This document shows, piece after piece, positions 56,900-64,000 of a stretch of 64,000 bases of DNA. The position numbers and the translations under genes are program-made. The stretch is from Pseudomonas caspiana (GTDB lineage: Bacteria; Pseudomonadota; Gammaproteobacteria; Pseudomonadales; Pseudomonadaceae): positions 27,342 to 91,341 of the forward strand of contig NZ_LOHF01000001.1 in NCBI RefSeq assembly GCF_002158995.1. The letters run 5' to 3'. A model generated the notes under the pieces. The model ran no database searches. It saw nothing but the letters and a program-made list of their open reading frames with translations, and was not told the DNA's origin. The number at the start of each line of letters is the position of its first letter. The stretch's first letter is position 1.

Positions 56900-58114
56900 T
56901 TATGCCCCGCTAACCTGAGCCTTCGCACGGCGAGACAGCAGTACCGTCAGGCCCAGGCCGCCAATTGACAGCAGCGAAGCAAAGAAGAAAATCCACGAAT
57001 AGCCTAACCCCAGGGCAATCGCGCCCATGATCGGTCCGGCGATGGCCAGCGCCAGATCGAAGAACACCGCGTAGGCACTCAGGCCTGCACTGCGGCTGCT
57101 GGACGGCACCTGCTTGATGGCTTCGACGCCCAGCGCTGGATATACCAGCGACAACCCCAGGCCGGTCAGGCCGGCGCCGGTCAACGCAACGGTGGTATTG
57201 GGCGCCACCCACAACAGGACCAGACCCAGCGTTTCTACCGCCATGCACAGAATCGCCGAGGTAAAGCCGCCAAGACGATTGATCGCGCCAATGAACAACA
57301 GGCGCGCGGCAATAAAACATACACCGAAGACGCTCAGGCACCAGGCCGCACCTTCCCACCCACGGCTGACGTAGAACAGGGTAATGAATGTGGTCATCGT
57401 CCCGTAGCCGATTGACGCCAATGTGAGGCTCAGACCAAAGGGCGCTATCCGGCCAAACACTGACCAGAATGGCAGACGTTCGCCCTTGATCACTGGTGGC
57501 GCCGTTTGTTTACGGATGACCAGCAGTGACATGGAAGCCATCACCGTCAATGCGATACCGAGGGTGAAGAAACCAAATTCATGACTCATGAGGTAGCCCA
57601 ATGGCGCGCCGATAGCGATGGCGCCATAGGAGGCAATACCGTTCCATGAAATCGCGCGGGCCGTATGCTCCGGGCCAACCTTGCCGATGCACCAACTGAT
57701 GCTGCCCACGCCGATCAGTCCTTGGGATACGCCCAGAAACAGTCGCGAGACAATCAGAATGGTCAGGCTGACCTCGGGCAGGCGCTCGAGCATGGCGGCG
57801 GCGAAGGTCAATACGCCGCTGATTGCGATACCGGACATGCCATAAACCACCGCCAGCCGGGTGCCGATGGTGTCACAGATCTTCCCTGCAATCGGCCGAC
57901 TGAGCAGGGTCGCCAGGTATTGCGAGCCGATGGTCAGACCTGCGATGACTGCACTGAAACCTAACTGGTCATGGACGTACCCTGGCAGCACCGCAATTGG
58001 CAGGCCGATGCAGAGGAAGGCAACGAAGGTGTAGAAAACCACTGACACGATCTGCAGGGTGACCGTGATGGAGCTGGGCTGTGCAGCAGGCGGGGGCGGG
58101 GTAGCAACAGACAT
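56900..58114 (-). CDS. MFS transporter (YhhS-like)
   Basis: The protein is 404 residues from the ATG at 58114 (AAAGAG upstream), about the length of the YhhS group. It has twelve membrane segments. The motif between TM2 and TM3 is SRPIAGKICDTIGTRLAVVYG, a variant of the MFS G-X-X-X-D/R-X-X-G-R-R signature. A drug or metabolite exporter is likely, but the substrate is not identifiable. It is divergent from the lactonase-like gene. Confidence 0.88.
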   Translation of the reverse strand: MSVATPPPPAAQPSSITVTLQIVSVVFYTFVAFLCIGLPIAVLPGYVHDQLGFSAVIAGLTIGSQYLATLLSRPIAGKICDTIGTRLAVVYGMSGIAISGVLTFAAAMLERLPEVSLTILIVSRLFLGVSQGLIGVGSISWCIGKVGPEHTARAISWNGIASYGAIAIGAPLGYLMSHEFGFFTLGIALTVMASMSLLVIRKQTAPPVIKGERLPFWSVFGRIAPFGLSLTLASIGYGTMTTFITLFYVSRGWEGAAWCLSVFGVCFIAARLLFIGAINRLGGFTSAILCMAVETLGLVLLWVAPNTTVALTGAGLTGLGLSLVYPALGVEAIKQVPSSSRSAGLSAYAVFFDLALAIAGPIMGAIALGLGYSWIFFFASLLSIGGLGLTVLLSRRAKAQVSGA

Positions 58115-58286
58115 TGGGCTCTTTCGCTGGCAGGCGGTTGGGAGTGGCCACATCATGGCCTTGCTGGCTGACAAATGAAAGCATGCTAACGATGTAAGCA
58201 TGCAACAATTTGTAAAACAGTATTTGCCGGAATTCAGAAGTGGTCATAGGATGACTGACCACAATCATAAAAACAAAGGATCTCCT

Positions 58287-59414
58287 GTGAGCAAACCTCT
58301 TCTCATGGCTGCGGCCGTTGTCTGCGGGTTAAGCATGAACGCCAATGCCTCCACTTTCGCTTATATTTCCAGCCCTGTTGACGGACTGATTTCCCAGTAC
58401 AGCCTTGATGAAACGAACGGCAAGCTGAGCCTGGTAGAGCAGACAAAGGCGGGGGACATGGTCAACCCGATGGCTATCAGTCCGGACGGTAAAGTCCTGT
58501 ATGCCGCTTTGCGGGTCAAACCTTTCCAGGTGCTGGGCTTCAGCATTGATCCCAAAAGCGGGCACTTGACTGAGCTGTCCCGAGGACCGTTGGCCGAGAG
58601 CCTGGCTTACCTGTCCACGGATCGCAGTGGCCGCTTTTTGATGGGCGCTTCTTATGGCGCTGACGCCATTACGGTTCAGGCCATCGACGCTGCGAAGAAG
58701 CCTGAGGAAAAAATACAGACCTACAAAACCGGCCCGCATGCGCACTCGGTCCGCACCGATCCGAGCAACCGCTTTGCTTACGCGGGTAACCTCGGCGCCG
58801 ACCACGTGCTGCAATACCGTCTGGACGACAAAACGGGGGCACTGACGCCAATCGGCAGCGGTTTTGTCAGCGTACCGGCGAAAACCGGACCTCGGCATCT
58901 GGCGTTCTCCCATGACGGCAAGTTCCTGTTCGTCGATGGCGAAATGAGCGGCACCGTCACTGCGTTCTCGATTGACGACAAGACCGGGGCATTAACTCAA
59001 GTGGCCCAGGCCAGTGGTATTCCAGAGCGTTTGAAACTGGCCCACGGTGAAGTGAGAGATGCGAGCAACAACGACCTGAAGGATGACCCGACGCCGCGCA
59101 TCTGGGCGGCTGATCTGCGCTTGTCACCAGACGGCAAGCTGCTGCTCATGACCGAGCGCACCACCAGTTCCGTATCGGCATTTGCTGTGAACGGCGCAAC
59201 CGGCGCGCTGACCTTTCTCGATAACTACCCGGTGGAAGAGAAACAGCCGCGCAACATTGCCTTCTCGCCTAATGGCAAGTGGTTGCTGGTAACAGGTGAA
59301 AAAGCCGACAAAGTGGGTGTTTATAGTGTGGGCGATAAAGGTGCGCTCAAGCGTGTCAGTGACGCTGAGTCCGGCAAGGGCGCATTGTGGATCGAGGTGC
59401 TGCAGCTCAAGTAG
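58287..59414 (+). CDS. Exported lactonase-family beta-propeller protein
   Basis: This encodes 375 residues from the GTG at 58287, where AAAGGA is well placed. This start gives a proper signal peptide (KPLLMAAAVVCGLSMNANA) that longer frames would bury. The mature protein is a seven-bladed propeller with repeats such as SPDGKVLYA, DPSNRFAYAG, SHDGKFLFVDG, SPDGKLLLM and SPNGKWLLVTGE. It belongs to the 6-phosphogluconolactonase (Pgl/YbhE) family, but export means it cannot act on a cytosolic sugar phosphate. A periplasmic sugar lactone or a binding role is more likely. Confidence 0.85.
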   Translation: MSKPLLMAAAVVCGLSMNANASTFAYISSPVDGLISQYSLDETNGKLSLVEQTKAGDMVNPMAISPDGKVLYAALRVKPFQVLGFSIDPKSGHLTELSRGPLAESLAYLSTDRSGRFLMGASYGADAITVQAIDAAKKPEEKIQTYKTGPHAHSVRTDPSNRFAYAGNLGADHVLQYRLDDKTGALTPIGSGFVSVPAKTGPRHLAFSHDGKFLFVDGEMSGTVTAFSIDDKTGALTQVAQASGIPERLKLAHGEVRDASNNDLKDDPTPRIWAADLRLSPDGKLLLMTERTTSSVSAFAVNGATGALTFLDNYPVEEKQPRNIAFSPNGKWLLVTGEKADKVGVYSVGDKGALKRVSDAESGKGALWIEVLQLK

Positions 59415-59430
59415 CGCGTGGCTGGAAATG

Positions 59431-59461
59431 AAAAAGCCCGGTCAGATTGACCGGGCTTTTT
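59431..59461. terminator. Intrinsic terminator after the lactonase-like gene
   Basis: AAAAAGCCCGGTCA, loop GAT and TGACCGGGCTTTTT form a strong stem flanked by A and T runs, so it works in both directions. Confidence 0.95.
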
Positions 59462-59497
59462 GCGTTTTAGACTGTGTGGAAGAACTCTAGTGATGCC

Positions 59498-59585
59498 CCG
59501 GTAGGAGCGAACTTGTTCGCGAGGGGCATTCAGTAACGGCATTACTGCCTTACACTCCGCCTCGCCAACAAGTTCGCTCCTACCG
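59498..59585. repeat. REPIN (GTAGGAGCGAACTTGTTCGC family)
   Basis: CCGGTAGGAGCGAACTTGTT starts the left arm and the right arm 59560-59585 is its complement with one mismatch. A half copy forms the 3' end of the FAN1 gene. It lies between convergent genes. Confidence 0.92.
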
Positions 59586-59616
59586 GTCTTGCGAGCTCAA
59601 AGATCGATCAGGCGTA

Positions 59617-61203
59617 TCAGAACACCACACCCTGGCTACGCAGGTAGTCATCGTAGGTGCCGCTGAAGTCGGTCACGCCGTTCGGGCTCAGCTCGATAAT
59701 ACGGGTGGCCAGCGAGGATACGAACTCACGGTCGTGGCTGACGAAGATCAACGTGCCCGGATAGTTTTCCAGTGCCAGGTTCAGCGCTTCGATGGATTCC
59801 ATGTCCAGGTGGTTGGTCGGTTCGTCCATGATCAGCACGTTTGGCTTTTGCAGGATCAGCTTGCCGAACAGCATGCGACCTTGCTCACCACCGGAGATCA
59901 CTTTGACCGATTTCTGGATCTCGTCGTTGGAGAACAGCATCCGGCCCAAAGTACCGCGAATCATTTGCTCGCCCTGAGTCCACTGGCCCATCCAGTCGAA
60001 TAACGTCACGTCATTTTCGAAGTCGTGAGCGTGATCCTGAGCGTAGTAACCCAACTCCGCGGCGTCGGTCCACTTGACACTACCGGCGTCCGGAGTCAGT
60101 TCGTTGACCAGCGTGCGCAGCAGGGTGGTCTTGCCGATACCGTTAGGGCCGATGATCGCGACGCGCTCGCCAGCTTCAACCTGGAAGCTGAAGTCCTTGA
60201 ACAGTGTCTTGCCGTCGAAGCCTTTGGCCATGCGCTCGACGATGACCGCCTGGCGGTGCAGCTTTTTGGTCTGCTCGAAACGGATGAACGGGCTGACACG
60301 GCTCGAAGGCTTGACTTCGGCCAGCTGGATCTTGTCGATCGCCTTGGCACGGGAAGTGGCCTGTTTGGCTTTCGAGGCGTTCGCAGAGAAGCGGCTGACG
60401 AATGATTGCAGCTCGGAAATCTGTGCTTTCTTCTTGGCGTTGTCCGACAGCAATTGCTCGCGGGACTGCGTCGCCACGGTCATGTACTCGTCGTAGTTGC
60501 CCGGGAACAGACGCAACTCGCCGTAATCCAGGTCAGCCATGTGGGTGCACACGCTGTTCAGGAAGTGGCGGTCGTGAGAGATGATGATCATCAGGCTGTT
60601 GCGCTGGGTCAGGATGTTTTCCAGCCAGCGGATGGTGTTGATGTCCAGGTGGTTGGTCGGTTCGTCGAGCAACAGCACTTCAGGATCGGAGAACAGTGCC
60701 TGAGCCAGCAGCACGCGCAGTTTCCAGCCTGGCGACACTTCACTCATCGGGCCGTTGTGCTGTTCGATGCCGATACCCAGGCCCAACAGCAACTCACCGG
60801 CACGCGATTCGGCGGTGTAGCCGTCCATTTCTGCGAATTCGGTTTCCAGCTCGGCCACGGCCATGCCGTCTTCTTCGGTCATTTCCGGCATCGAGTAGAT
60901 GCGGTCACGCTCTGCCTTGACCTTCCACAGCTCTTCGTGACCCATGATCACTGTATCGATCACGGTAAATTCTTCGTAGGCGAACTGGTCCTGGCGCAGT
61001 TTACCCAGACGCACATTCGGCTCCAGCATCACTTGCCCACCAGAAGGCTCCAGATCGCCGCCCAGGATCTTCATGAAGGTGGATTTACCGCAGCCGTTGG
61101 CGCCGATCAGGCCGTAACGGTTACCGGCACCAAACTTGACCGAGACGTTCTCGAACAAGGGTTTGGCGCCGAACTGCATGGTGATATTCGCTGTGGAGAT
61201 CAA
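59617..61203 (-). CDS. ybiT: ABC-F family ATPase YbiT
   Basis: This 528-residue soluble protein has two ABC domains in one chain. The first has Walker [10 protein letters not shown] (about 35-43), signature SPGWKLR and [12 protein letters not shown] linker of charged helices (about 240-310) follows. The second has [18 protein letters not shown] and [16 protein letters not shown] proteins bind the ribosome E site and rescue or tune stalled translation. YbiT is the E. coli name for this type, and the match is close from the N-terminus onward. The start is TTG (61201-61203) with AAGGTAAGG upstream. Confidence 0.93.
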   Translation of the reverse strand: MISTANITMQFGAKPLFENVSVKFGAGNRYGLIGANGCGKSTFMKILGGDLEPSGGQVMLEPNVRLGKLRQDQFAYEEFTVIDTVIMGHEELWKVKAERDRIYSMPEMTEEDGMAVAELETEFAEMDGYTAESRAGELLLGLGIGIEQHNGPMSEVSPGWKLRVLLAQALFSDPEVLLLDEPTNHLDINTIRWLENILTQRNSLMIIISHDRHFLNSVCTHMADLDYGELRLFPGNYDEYMTVATQSREQLLSDNAKKKAQISELQSFVSRFSANASKAKQATSRAKAIDKIQLAEVKPSSRVSPFIRFEQTKKLHRQAVIVERMAKGFDGKTLFKDFSFQVEAGERVAIIGPNGIGKTTLLRTLVNELTPDAGSVKWTDAAELGYYAQDHAHDFENDVTLFDWMGQWTQGEQMIRGTLGRMLFSNDEIQKSVKVISGGEQGRMLFGKLILQKPNVLIMDEPTNHLDMESIEALNLALENYPGTLIFVSHDREFVSSLATRIIELSPNGVTDFSGTYDDYLRSQGVVF

Positions 61204-61536
61204 TTACCTTACCTTTCAATAACTTGGATTTGGCTGGATGCAGCCGGTACCGATTTGATGCCCGTTTCCGTCTTTGCCCTGGCGATTTTTATCACGGGCC
61301 GAGGCCATTCTTTGGGCCATATCTAGCCAGCATCTGCGACATAAAGAGTCGGATGACTGGAAATGAATGCGGGATTCATGCCGAATTTGGCGCGCATTGT
61401 CGCATAGAGTGAGTGGCAGTTGTATGGCAATCAGCAAGGATCCAGTTTGCTCCGCTCACGGACTGAACTGCTGCTTTCACGCAGATGTCTAGTAACCATC
61501 GCTTCCACATTCGGAAGCTGTCCAGGAGTACAGCCC
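61204..61536. other. Divergent intergenic region, no gene seen
   Basis: These 333 bp separate ybiT from the hemerythrin-like gene. I see no repeat, RNA gene or credible coding frame in them. Promoters for both genes must lie here. Confidence 0.55.
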
Positions 61537-61980
61537 GTGAATATTTTTGAAGCTTTGCGAGAAAGTCATGACCGTCAGCGCGGTTATGCCGACATTTTGG
61601 TCAAGACCAGTGGTGACAATGCCGAGCGTGTCGAGGCCTACAAACAGTTGAAAGCCGAATTGCAGGCTCACGAAACCGCCGAAGAGCGCTTCTTTTATAT
61701 TCCGCTGATGGAACACGACAACGGTATCGATCTGAGCCGCCACGCGATCTCGGAACATCATGAGATGGACGAGATGATGGAAACGCTGGACGAGACCGAG
61801 ATGTCCAGTCCGGCGTGGCTGGCCACGGCCAAAAAGCTGTCCGAGAAGGTCCACCACCATTTGAAGGAAGAAGAGCAGAAGTTTTTTCAGATGGCGGGCA
61901 AGTTGCTGGATGAGAAGCAGAAGCAGACTCTGGCCGGCAAGTACGTCAAGGAATACGAAGAGCAACTCACCGAAGCGTGA
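61537..61980 (+). CDS. Hemerythrin HHE-domain protein
   Basis: The protein is 147 residues from the GTG at 61537 (AGGAG nine bases upstream). The four-helix hemerythrin-like bundle shows metal-ligand positions in RESHDRQRG, QAHETAEERFFYIPL, SEHHEMDEMM and KVHHHLKEEEQKFF. A di-iron centre for oxygen, nitric oxide or iron handling is probable. It has no fused signalling domain and no neighbour that narrows the role. Confidence 0.9.
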   Translation: MNIFEALRESHDRQRGYADILVKTSGDNAERVEAYKQLKAELQAHETAEERFFYIPLMEHDNGIDLSRHAISEHHEMDEMMETLDETEMSSPAWLATAKKLSEKVHHHLKEEEQKFFQMAGKLLDEKQKQTLAGKYVKEYEEQLTEA

Positions 61981-61993
61981 AAACGCAGGTGAG

Positions 61994-62018
61994 GGCGCAT
62001 GTCTCGTTCATGCGCCTT
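61994..62018 (+). terminator. Weak hairpin after the hemerythrin-like gene
   Basis: GGCGCATG (61994-62001) pairs with CATGCGCC (62009-62016) around seven bases. Only TT follows, so termination would be weak. Confidence 0.45.
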
Positions 62019-62062
62019 GCCCGTCGGTGTAGACTCGGCTCTTTTCGCTTTCAAGGAATGTC

Positions 62063-62407
62063 ATGAAGCTTCTGATCTCGGCAATCGCCCTGGCTGCTCT
62101 GGCGGGTTGCACTTCGCCGTCCAACCAGGCGAGAAATGATGGCCCGTACAAAACCTATTCGAGTCAGAAGACTGCAGCTGTGGTTGCGCAGTGCATCGAG
62201 TATTCCTGGCAGGACGAAGCTTTAATGGGGGCCGAAGCCGACGCGTTCATGCAGTCCAGCGAGAAGGGTTTCACCATTTACAACACGGGTGCAGAATTCT
62301 TCGTTGATGTGCAGCCCCAAGGTGGGGCGAGTGCTATCCAGTATTACGCGCCTTCCTCCAATCCTGCGACTGAGCGTCGCGGCGCCGCGCTGGCGACCTG
62401 CCTTTAA
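62063..62407 (+). CDS. Small lipoprotein of unknown function
   Basis: This 114-residue protein has a short lipoprotein signal (MKLLISAIALAALAGC) whose lipobox LAGC gives lipid-modified Cys16. The mature part has a conserved-looking core (VVAQCIEYSWQDEALMG, then GFTIYNTGAEFFVDVQ) and two further Cys that could pair. AAGGAA precedes the ATG. It is probably in the outer membrane, as no Asp follows the Cys. Function unknown. Confidence 0.85.
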   Translation: MKLLISAIALAALAGCTSPSNQARNDGPYKTYSSQKTAAVVAQCIEYSWQDEALMGAEADAFMQSSEKGFTIYNTGAEFFVDVQPQGGASAIQYYAPSSNPATERRGAALATCL

Positions 62408-62437
62408 GTATCAATGTGGCACGCATTAACACGTATT

Positions 62438-62467
62438 AAAAAGCCCGGCTCTAGAGCCGGGCTTTTT
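62438..62467. terminator. Bidirectional intrinsic terminator
   Basis: A perfect 30-bp palindrome, AAAAAGCCCGGCTCTAG and its complement, lies between the convergent lipoprotein gene and Gly-rich gene. Confidence 0.96.
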
Positions 62468-62482
62468 AATGTTCGCTGACGA

Positions 62483-62809
62483 TCAATTGTCGTCGGAACC
62501 TGCAGCGCCACCACCGGTACCGTTAGGACCGTTCTTGCCAGGGCCGCCAGCCTTGCCAACGGAGCTGCCTGTGGTGCCGCCGTCAACAGACTTGCCTGCA
62601 CCTGAATCAGAGGCGCGGCCAGTAGCGTCAGCTTTGGTGCTGCCCGATGGTGGGGCTGGATGAGTGCCTGGTGGCACTGCCGAGCCGCTTTGAACGCCGC
62701 CAGTTTCAGGCTTTACCGGACCCGTGCTGGATGAAGCTGCGAACGCGGAACCAAACGAAAGTGAAAGCAGGCCTGCAAGCAAAAAGTTAGTCGTCTTTGA
62801 CTTCATCAT
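62483..62809 (-). CDS. Small exported Gly/Ser-rich protein
   Basis: The protein is 108 residues from the ATG at 62809 (GGAGACGTACC upstream; the next codon is also ATG). The signal peptide KSKTTNFLLAGLLSLSFGSAFA is cut before ASSSTGP. The mature part is low-complexity: PETGGVQSGSAVPPGTHPAP, then Gly/Ser/Asn-rich GPNGTGGGAAGSDDN. It shares architecture, the opening (A/T)GP(T/V)xP motif and the GGAGAC leader with the gene at 19645-19947, so the two may be paralogues or analogues. No function known. Confidence 0.75.
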   Translation of the reverse strand: MMKSKTTNFLLAGLLSLSFGSAFAASSSTGPVKPETGGVQSGSAVPPGTHPAPPSGSTKADATGRASDSGAGKSVDGGTTGSSVGKAGGPGKNGPNGTGGGAAGSDDN

Positions 62810-62909
62810 GGTACGTCTCCAATTTATGAGCGATACCTGATATTGGTCAGCCAACCCCTTGCAAGAGTGCCATGGGTGGCGACGAACGGTCATGCCGCAC
62901 TTGGCCAGG

Positions 62910-63239
62910 TCATGGCACCAGTTTGTTCAGCTCGCAATATTCCACCCAGTCCATACCCGCCATCTGCGCCACTTCCTTGTGCACTTCACGCCGCTGACTT
63001 TCATATTCCTCAGGGCTCGCAGCGGTCAGTTGCAGTGTCAGCTCCCAGGCAAACAACCCTTGAAGCTCTGCCTGTGCCTCAAAGGCTTCATGCAAACGCT
63101 CTTCGCGATATTGCTCCTTGCTCAGTCCGGCAGCTTGAGCGGCTAGCGGGTTGAGTTTATCCAGCTCCTGCTGCAGTTCGGGGCGCTGGGCCAGGAAAGT
63201 CTCCAGTGCCAATTGATGCGGATGCTCTGCTGTAGCCAT
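62910..63239 (-). CDS. Hypothetical helical protein, DUF6388-like
   Basis: This is a 109-residue, highly charged, mostly helical soluble protein with many Glu and Gln (ETFLAQRPELQQELDKL, then EERLHEAFEAQAELQGLFAWE). It ends YCELNKLVP. I associate this pattern with a Pseudomonas family of unknown function (DUF6388), but cannot confirm it. GGAG precedes the ATG well. It has no signal peptide, and no known partner lies beside it. Confidence 0.75.
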   Translation of the reverse strand: MATAEHPHQLALETFLAQRPELQQELDKLNPLAAQAAGLSKEQYREERLHEAFEAQAELQGLFAWELTLQLTAASPEEYESQRREVHKEVAQMAGMDWVEYCELNKLVP

Positions 63240-63544
63240 TGGATCTCCAAAGTGTATTTCCGGTCATGTCATAGGACAGACCGTCACTGATGATACTCGT
63301 TGGTTTTTTTCCATCCAGTGCTGTGGCACACTCGGACACCTTTCCGTTATTTCAGATTTGTTTCCGCTATAGCGGAATATAAAATCGTATACATACAGCA
63401 AAGACGGACCCTGTAGGAGCTCACCGAGGTTACGAGGCCAGCGATAGCAATTTGTCTGACACACCGCCATCGCTGGCCTCGTACCTCGGTGAGCTCCTGC
63501 AGGGGTGGATTTAATTCAGGTTGTATCTTTTACAGGAGCACTTT
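63240..63544. other. Intergenic region holding a REPIN
   Basis: This 305-bp gap holds the REPIN at 63411-63502 and promoters for the flanking divergent genes. Nothing else is evident. Confidence 0.6.
63411..63502. repeat. REPIN (CTGTAGGAGCTCACCGAGGT family)
   Basis: The left arm 63411-63445 and right arm 63469-63502 (ending CTCGGTGAGCTCCTGCAG) are near-perfect complements. A decayed relative is at 43691-43776. Confidence 0.92.
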
Positions 63545-63934
63545 ATGAGCATCACTCGTTATGGCGCAGGTAGCGTCGCCGGTGGCGGTCAGCCGCGTCC
63601 TTTCGCTCGCGCTGTTGAAGCCGACGGTTGGCTCCATGTGTCGGGTCAGGTGCCCGCAGAAAACGGCGAAATTATTGTGGGCGGCATCGTTGAGCAAACT
63701 CACAAGACCCTGCAAAACCTGGTCGCGATCCTTACCGAAGCTGGTTATGGCCTGGAGGATGTGGTCCGGGTTGGCGTCTGGCTGGAAGATCCACGGGATT
63801 TCTGGAGTTTCAATAAAGTGTTTGGCGAATACTTCAAACCCGAACACGCTCCGGCTCGTGCCTGCGTGCAGGCCAGCATGATGGTTGACTGCAAGGTCGA
63901 GATCGACTGCGTGGCGTACAAGAAAAAAGCCTGA
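63545..63934 (+). CDS. RidA/YjgF-family protein
   Basis: The protein is 129 residues from the ATG at 63545 (CAGGAGCACTTT upstream). It has the chorismate-mutase-like RidA fold: PFARAVEADGWLHVSGQVP, IVEQTHKTLQNLVAIL, LEDVVRVGVWLEDPRDFWSFN and the catalytic Arg in HAPARACVQA. Family members deaminate reactive enamine/imine intermediates made by PLP enzymes. It is one of several RidA subtypes usual in Pseudomonas; the divergent C-terminal region (MMVDCKVEIDCVAYKKKA) fits a Rid2-7 type rather than canonical RidA. Confidence 0.9.
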   Translation: MSITRYGAGSVAGGGQPRPFARAVEADGWLHVSGQVPAENGEIIVGGIVEQTHKTLQNLVAILTEAGYGLEDVVRVGVWLEDPRDFWSFNKVFGEYFKPEHAPARACVQASMMVDCKVEIDCVAYKKKA

Positions 63935-63966
63935 CCGGGACGCGTTGTCTCGCGGCAAGCAGTTGA

Positions 63967-64000
63967 CCTGTAGGAGCGCACGAGCACCGCGAGGCCGCGA
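63967..64000 (+). repeat. REP arm cut by window end
   Basis: CCTGTAGGAGCGCACGAGCA and what follows match the left arm of the REPINs at 12027 and 19485. The partner arm, if any, is beyond the window. Confidence 0.75.

Noticed and set aside
1..64000. tRNA, rRNA, insertion sequence or prophage genes.
   Set aside because: I saw no cloverleaf with a conserved T-arm, no rRNA-like stretch, and no transposase, integrase or phage structural gene.

Overview
The window is a chromosomal stretch of a Pseudomonas, most likely from the fluorescens/syringae side of the genus. The evidence is gene content: MuxABC-OpmB, TamAB, a GlgE / TreS-maltokinase / GlgB cluster and an E. coli-type Pst transporter. Many short inverted-repeat pairs of Pseudomonas REP/REPIN type also lie between genes, such as GTGGGACCGGCTTTAGCCGG, GTGGGAGCCGGGCTTGCCCG and GTAGGAGCGAACTTGTTCGC. 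I see no tRNA, rRNA, insertion sequence, prophage or CRISPR array. The species call is an inference.

Layout. 1-2.7 kb: an incomplete gene of unknown function, an unknown exported protein, a VOC-fold protein and a GFA/CENP-V-type zinc protein. 2.9-12 kb: a chemoreceptor, an AGE-family sugar isomerase, exonuclease III, an AbrB-type membrane protein with a divergent LysR regulator, a nucleoside deoxyribosyltransferase and a FAN1-type VRR-NUC nuclease. 12.2-19.2 kb (minus strand): a nine-gene catabolic and uptake operon. It encodes a ureidoglycolate-lyase-like protein, an allantoinase/deacetylase-like protein, a four-part amino-acid-type ABC importer, two NAD(P)-dependent dehydrogenases and a GntR/FCD regulator. 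A good candidate operator lies at its head. Its substrate is not evident, and it is the best candidate here for an undescribed pathway.

20-25 kb: pstSCAB with a candidate Pho box and a hairpin after pstS but no phoU, then a convergent LysR gene. 25-32 kb: a GNAT acetyltransferase, tamA-tamB and tpx. 32-41 kb: muxA-muxB-muxC-opmB, a two-pump RND efflux operon in which each junction is an ATGA overlap. 41.5-47.4 kb: an MHYT-GGDEF-EAL c-di-GMP protein, an SDR, a MocR-type regulator, and small stress or hypothetical proteins including an MgtC-family membrane protein.

47.5-56.8 kb: glgE-treS/mak-glgB behind a sequence that fits the AlgU (sigma-22) promoter consensus with a 17-base spacer. The three enzymes interconvert trehalose, maltose, maltose-1-phosphate and branched alpha-glucan. 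Downstream is a striking tandem array of four REPINs repeating every 172 bp, then an endonuclease/exonuclease/phosphatase-family protein. 56.9-64 kb: an MFS transporter, an exported beta-propeller lactonase-like protein, the ABC-F ATPase YbiT, a hemerythrin-like protein, a small lipoprotein, a Gly/Ser-rich exported protein similar in style to one at 19.6 kb, and a RidA-family protein.

Besides the array, at least six REPINs and two half-elements from several sequence families lie in this window. One half-element forms the last codons of the FAN1 gene and another has an expanded 9-bp repeat. No RAYT transposase is present, so any mobilising function must lie elsewhere.
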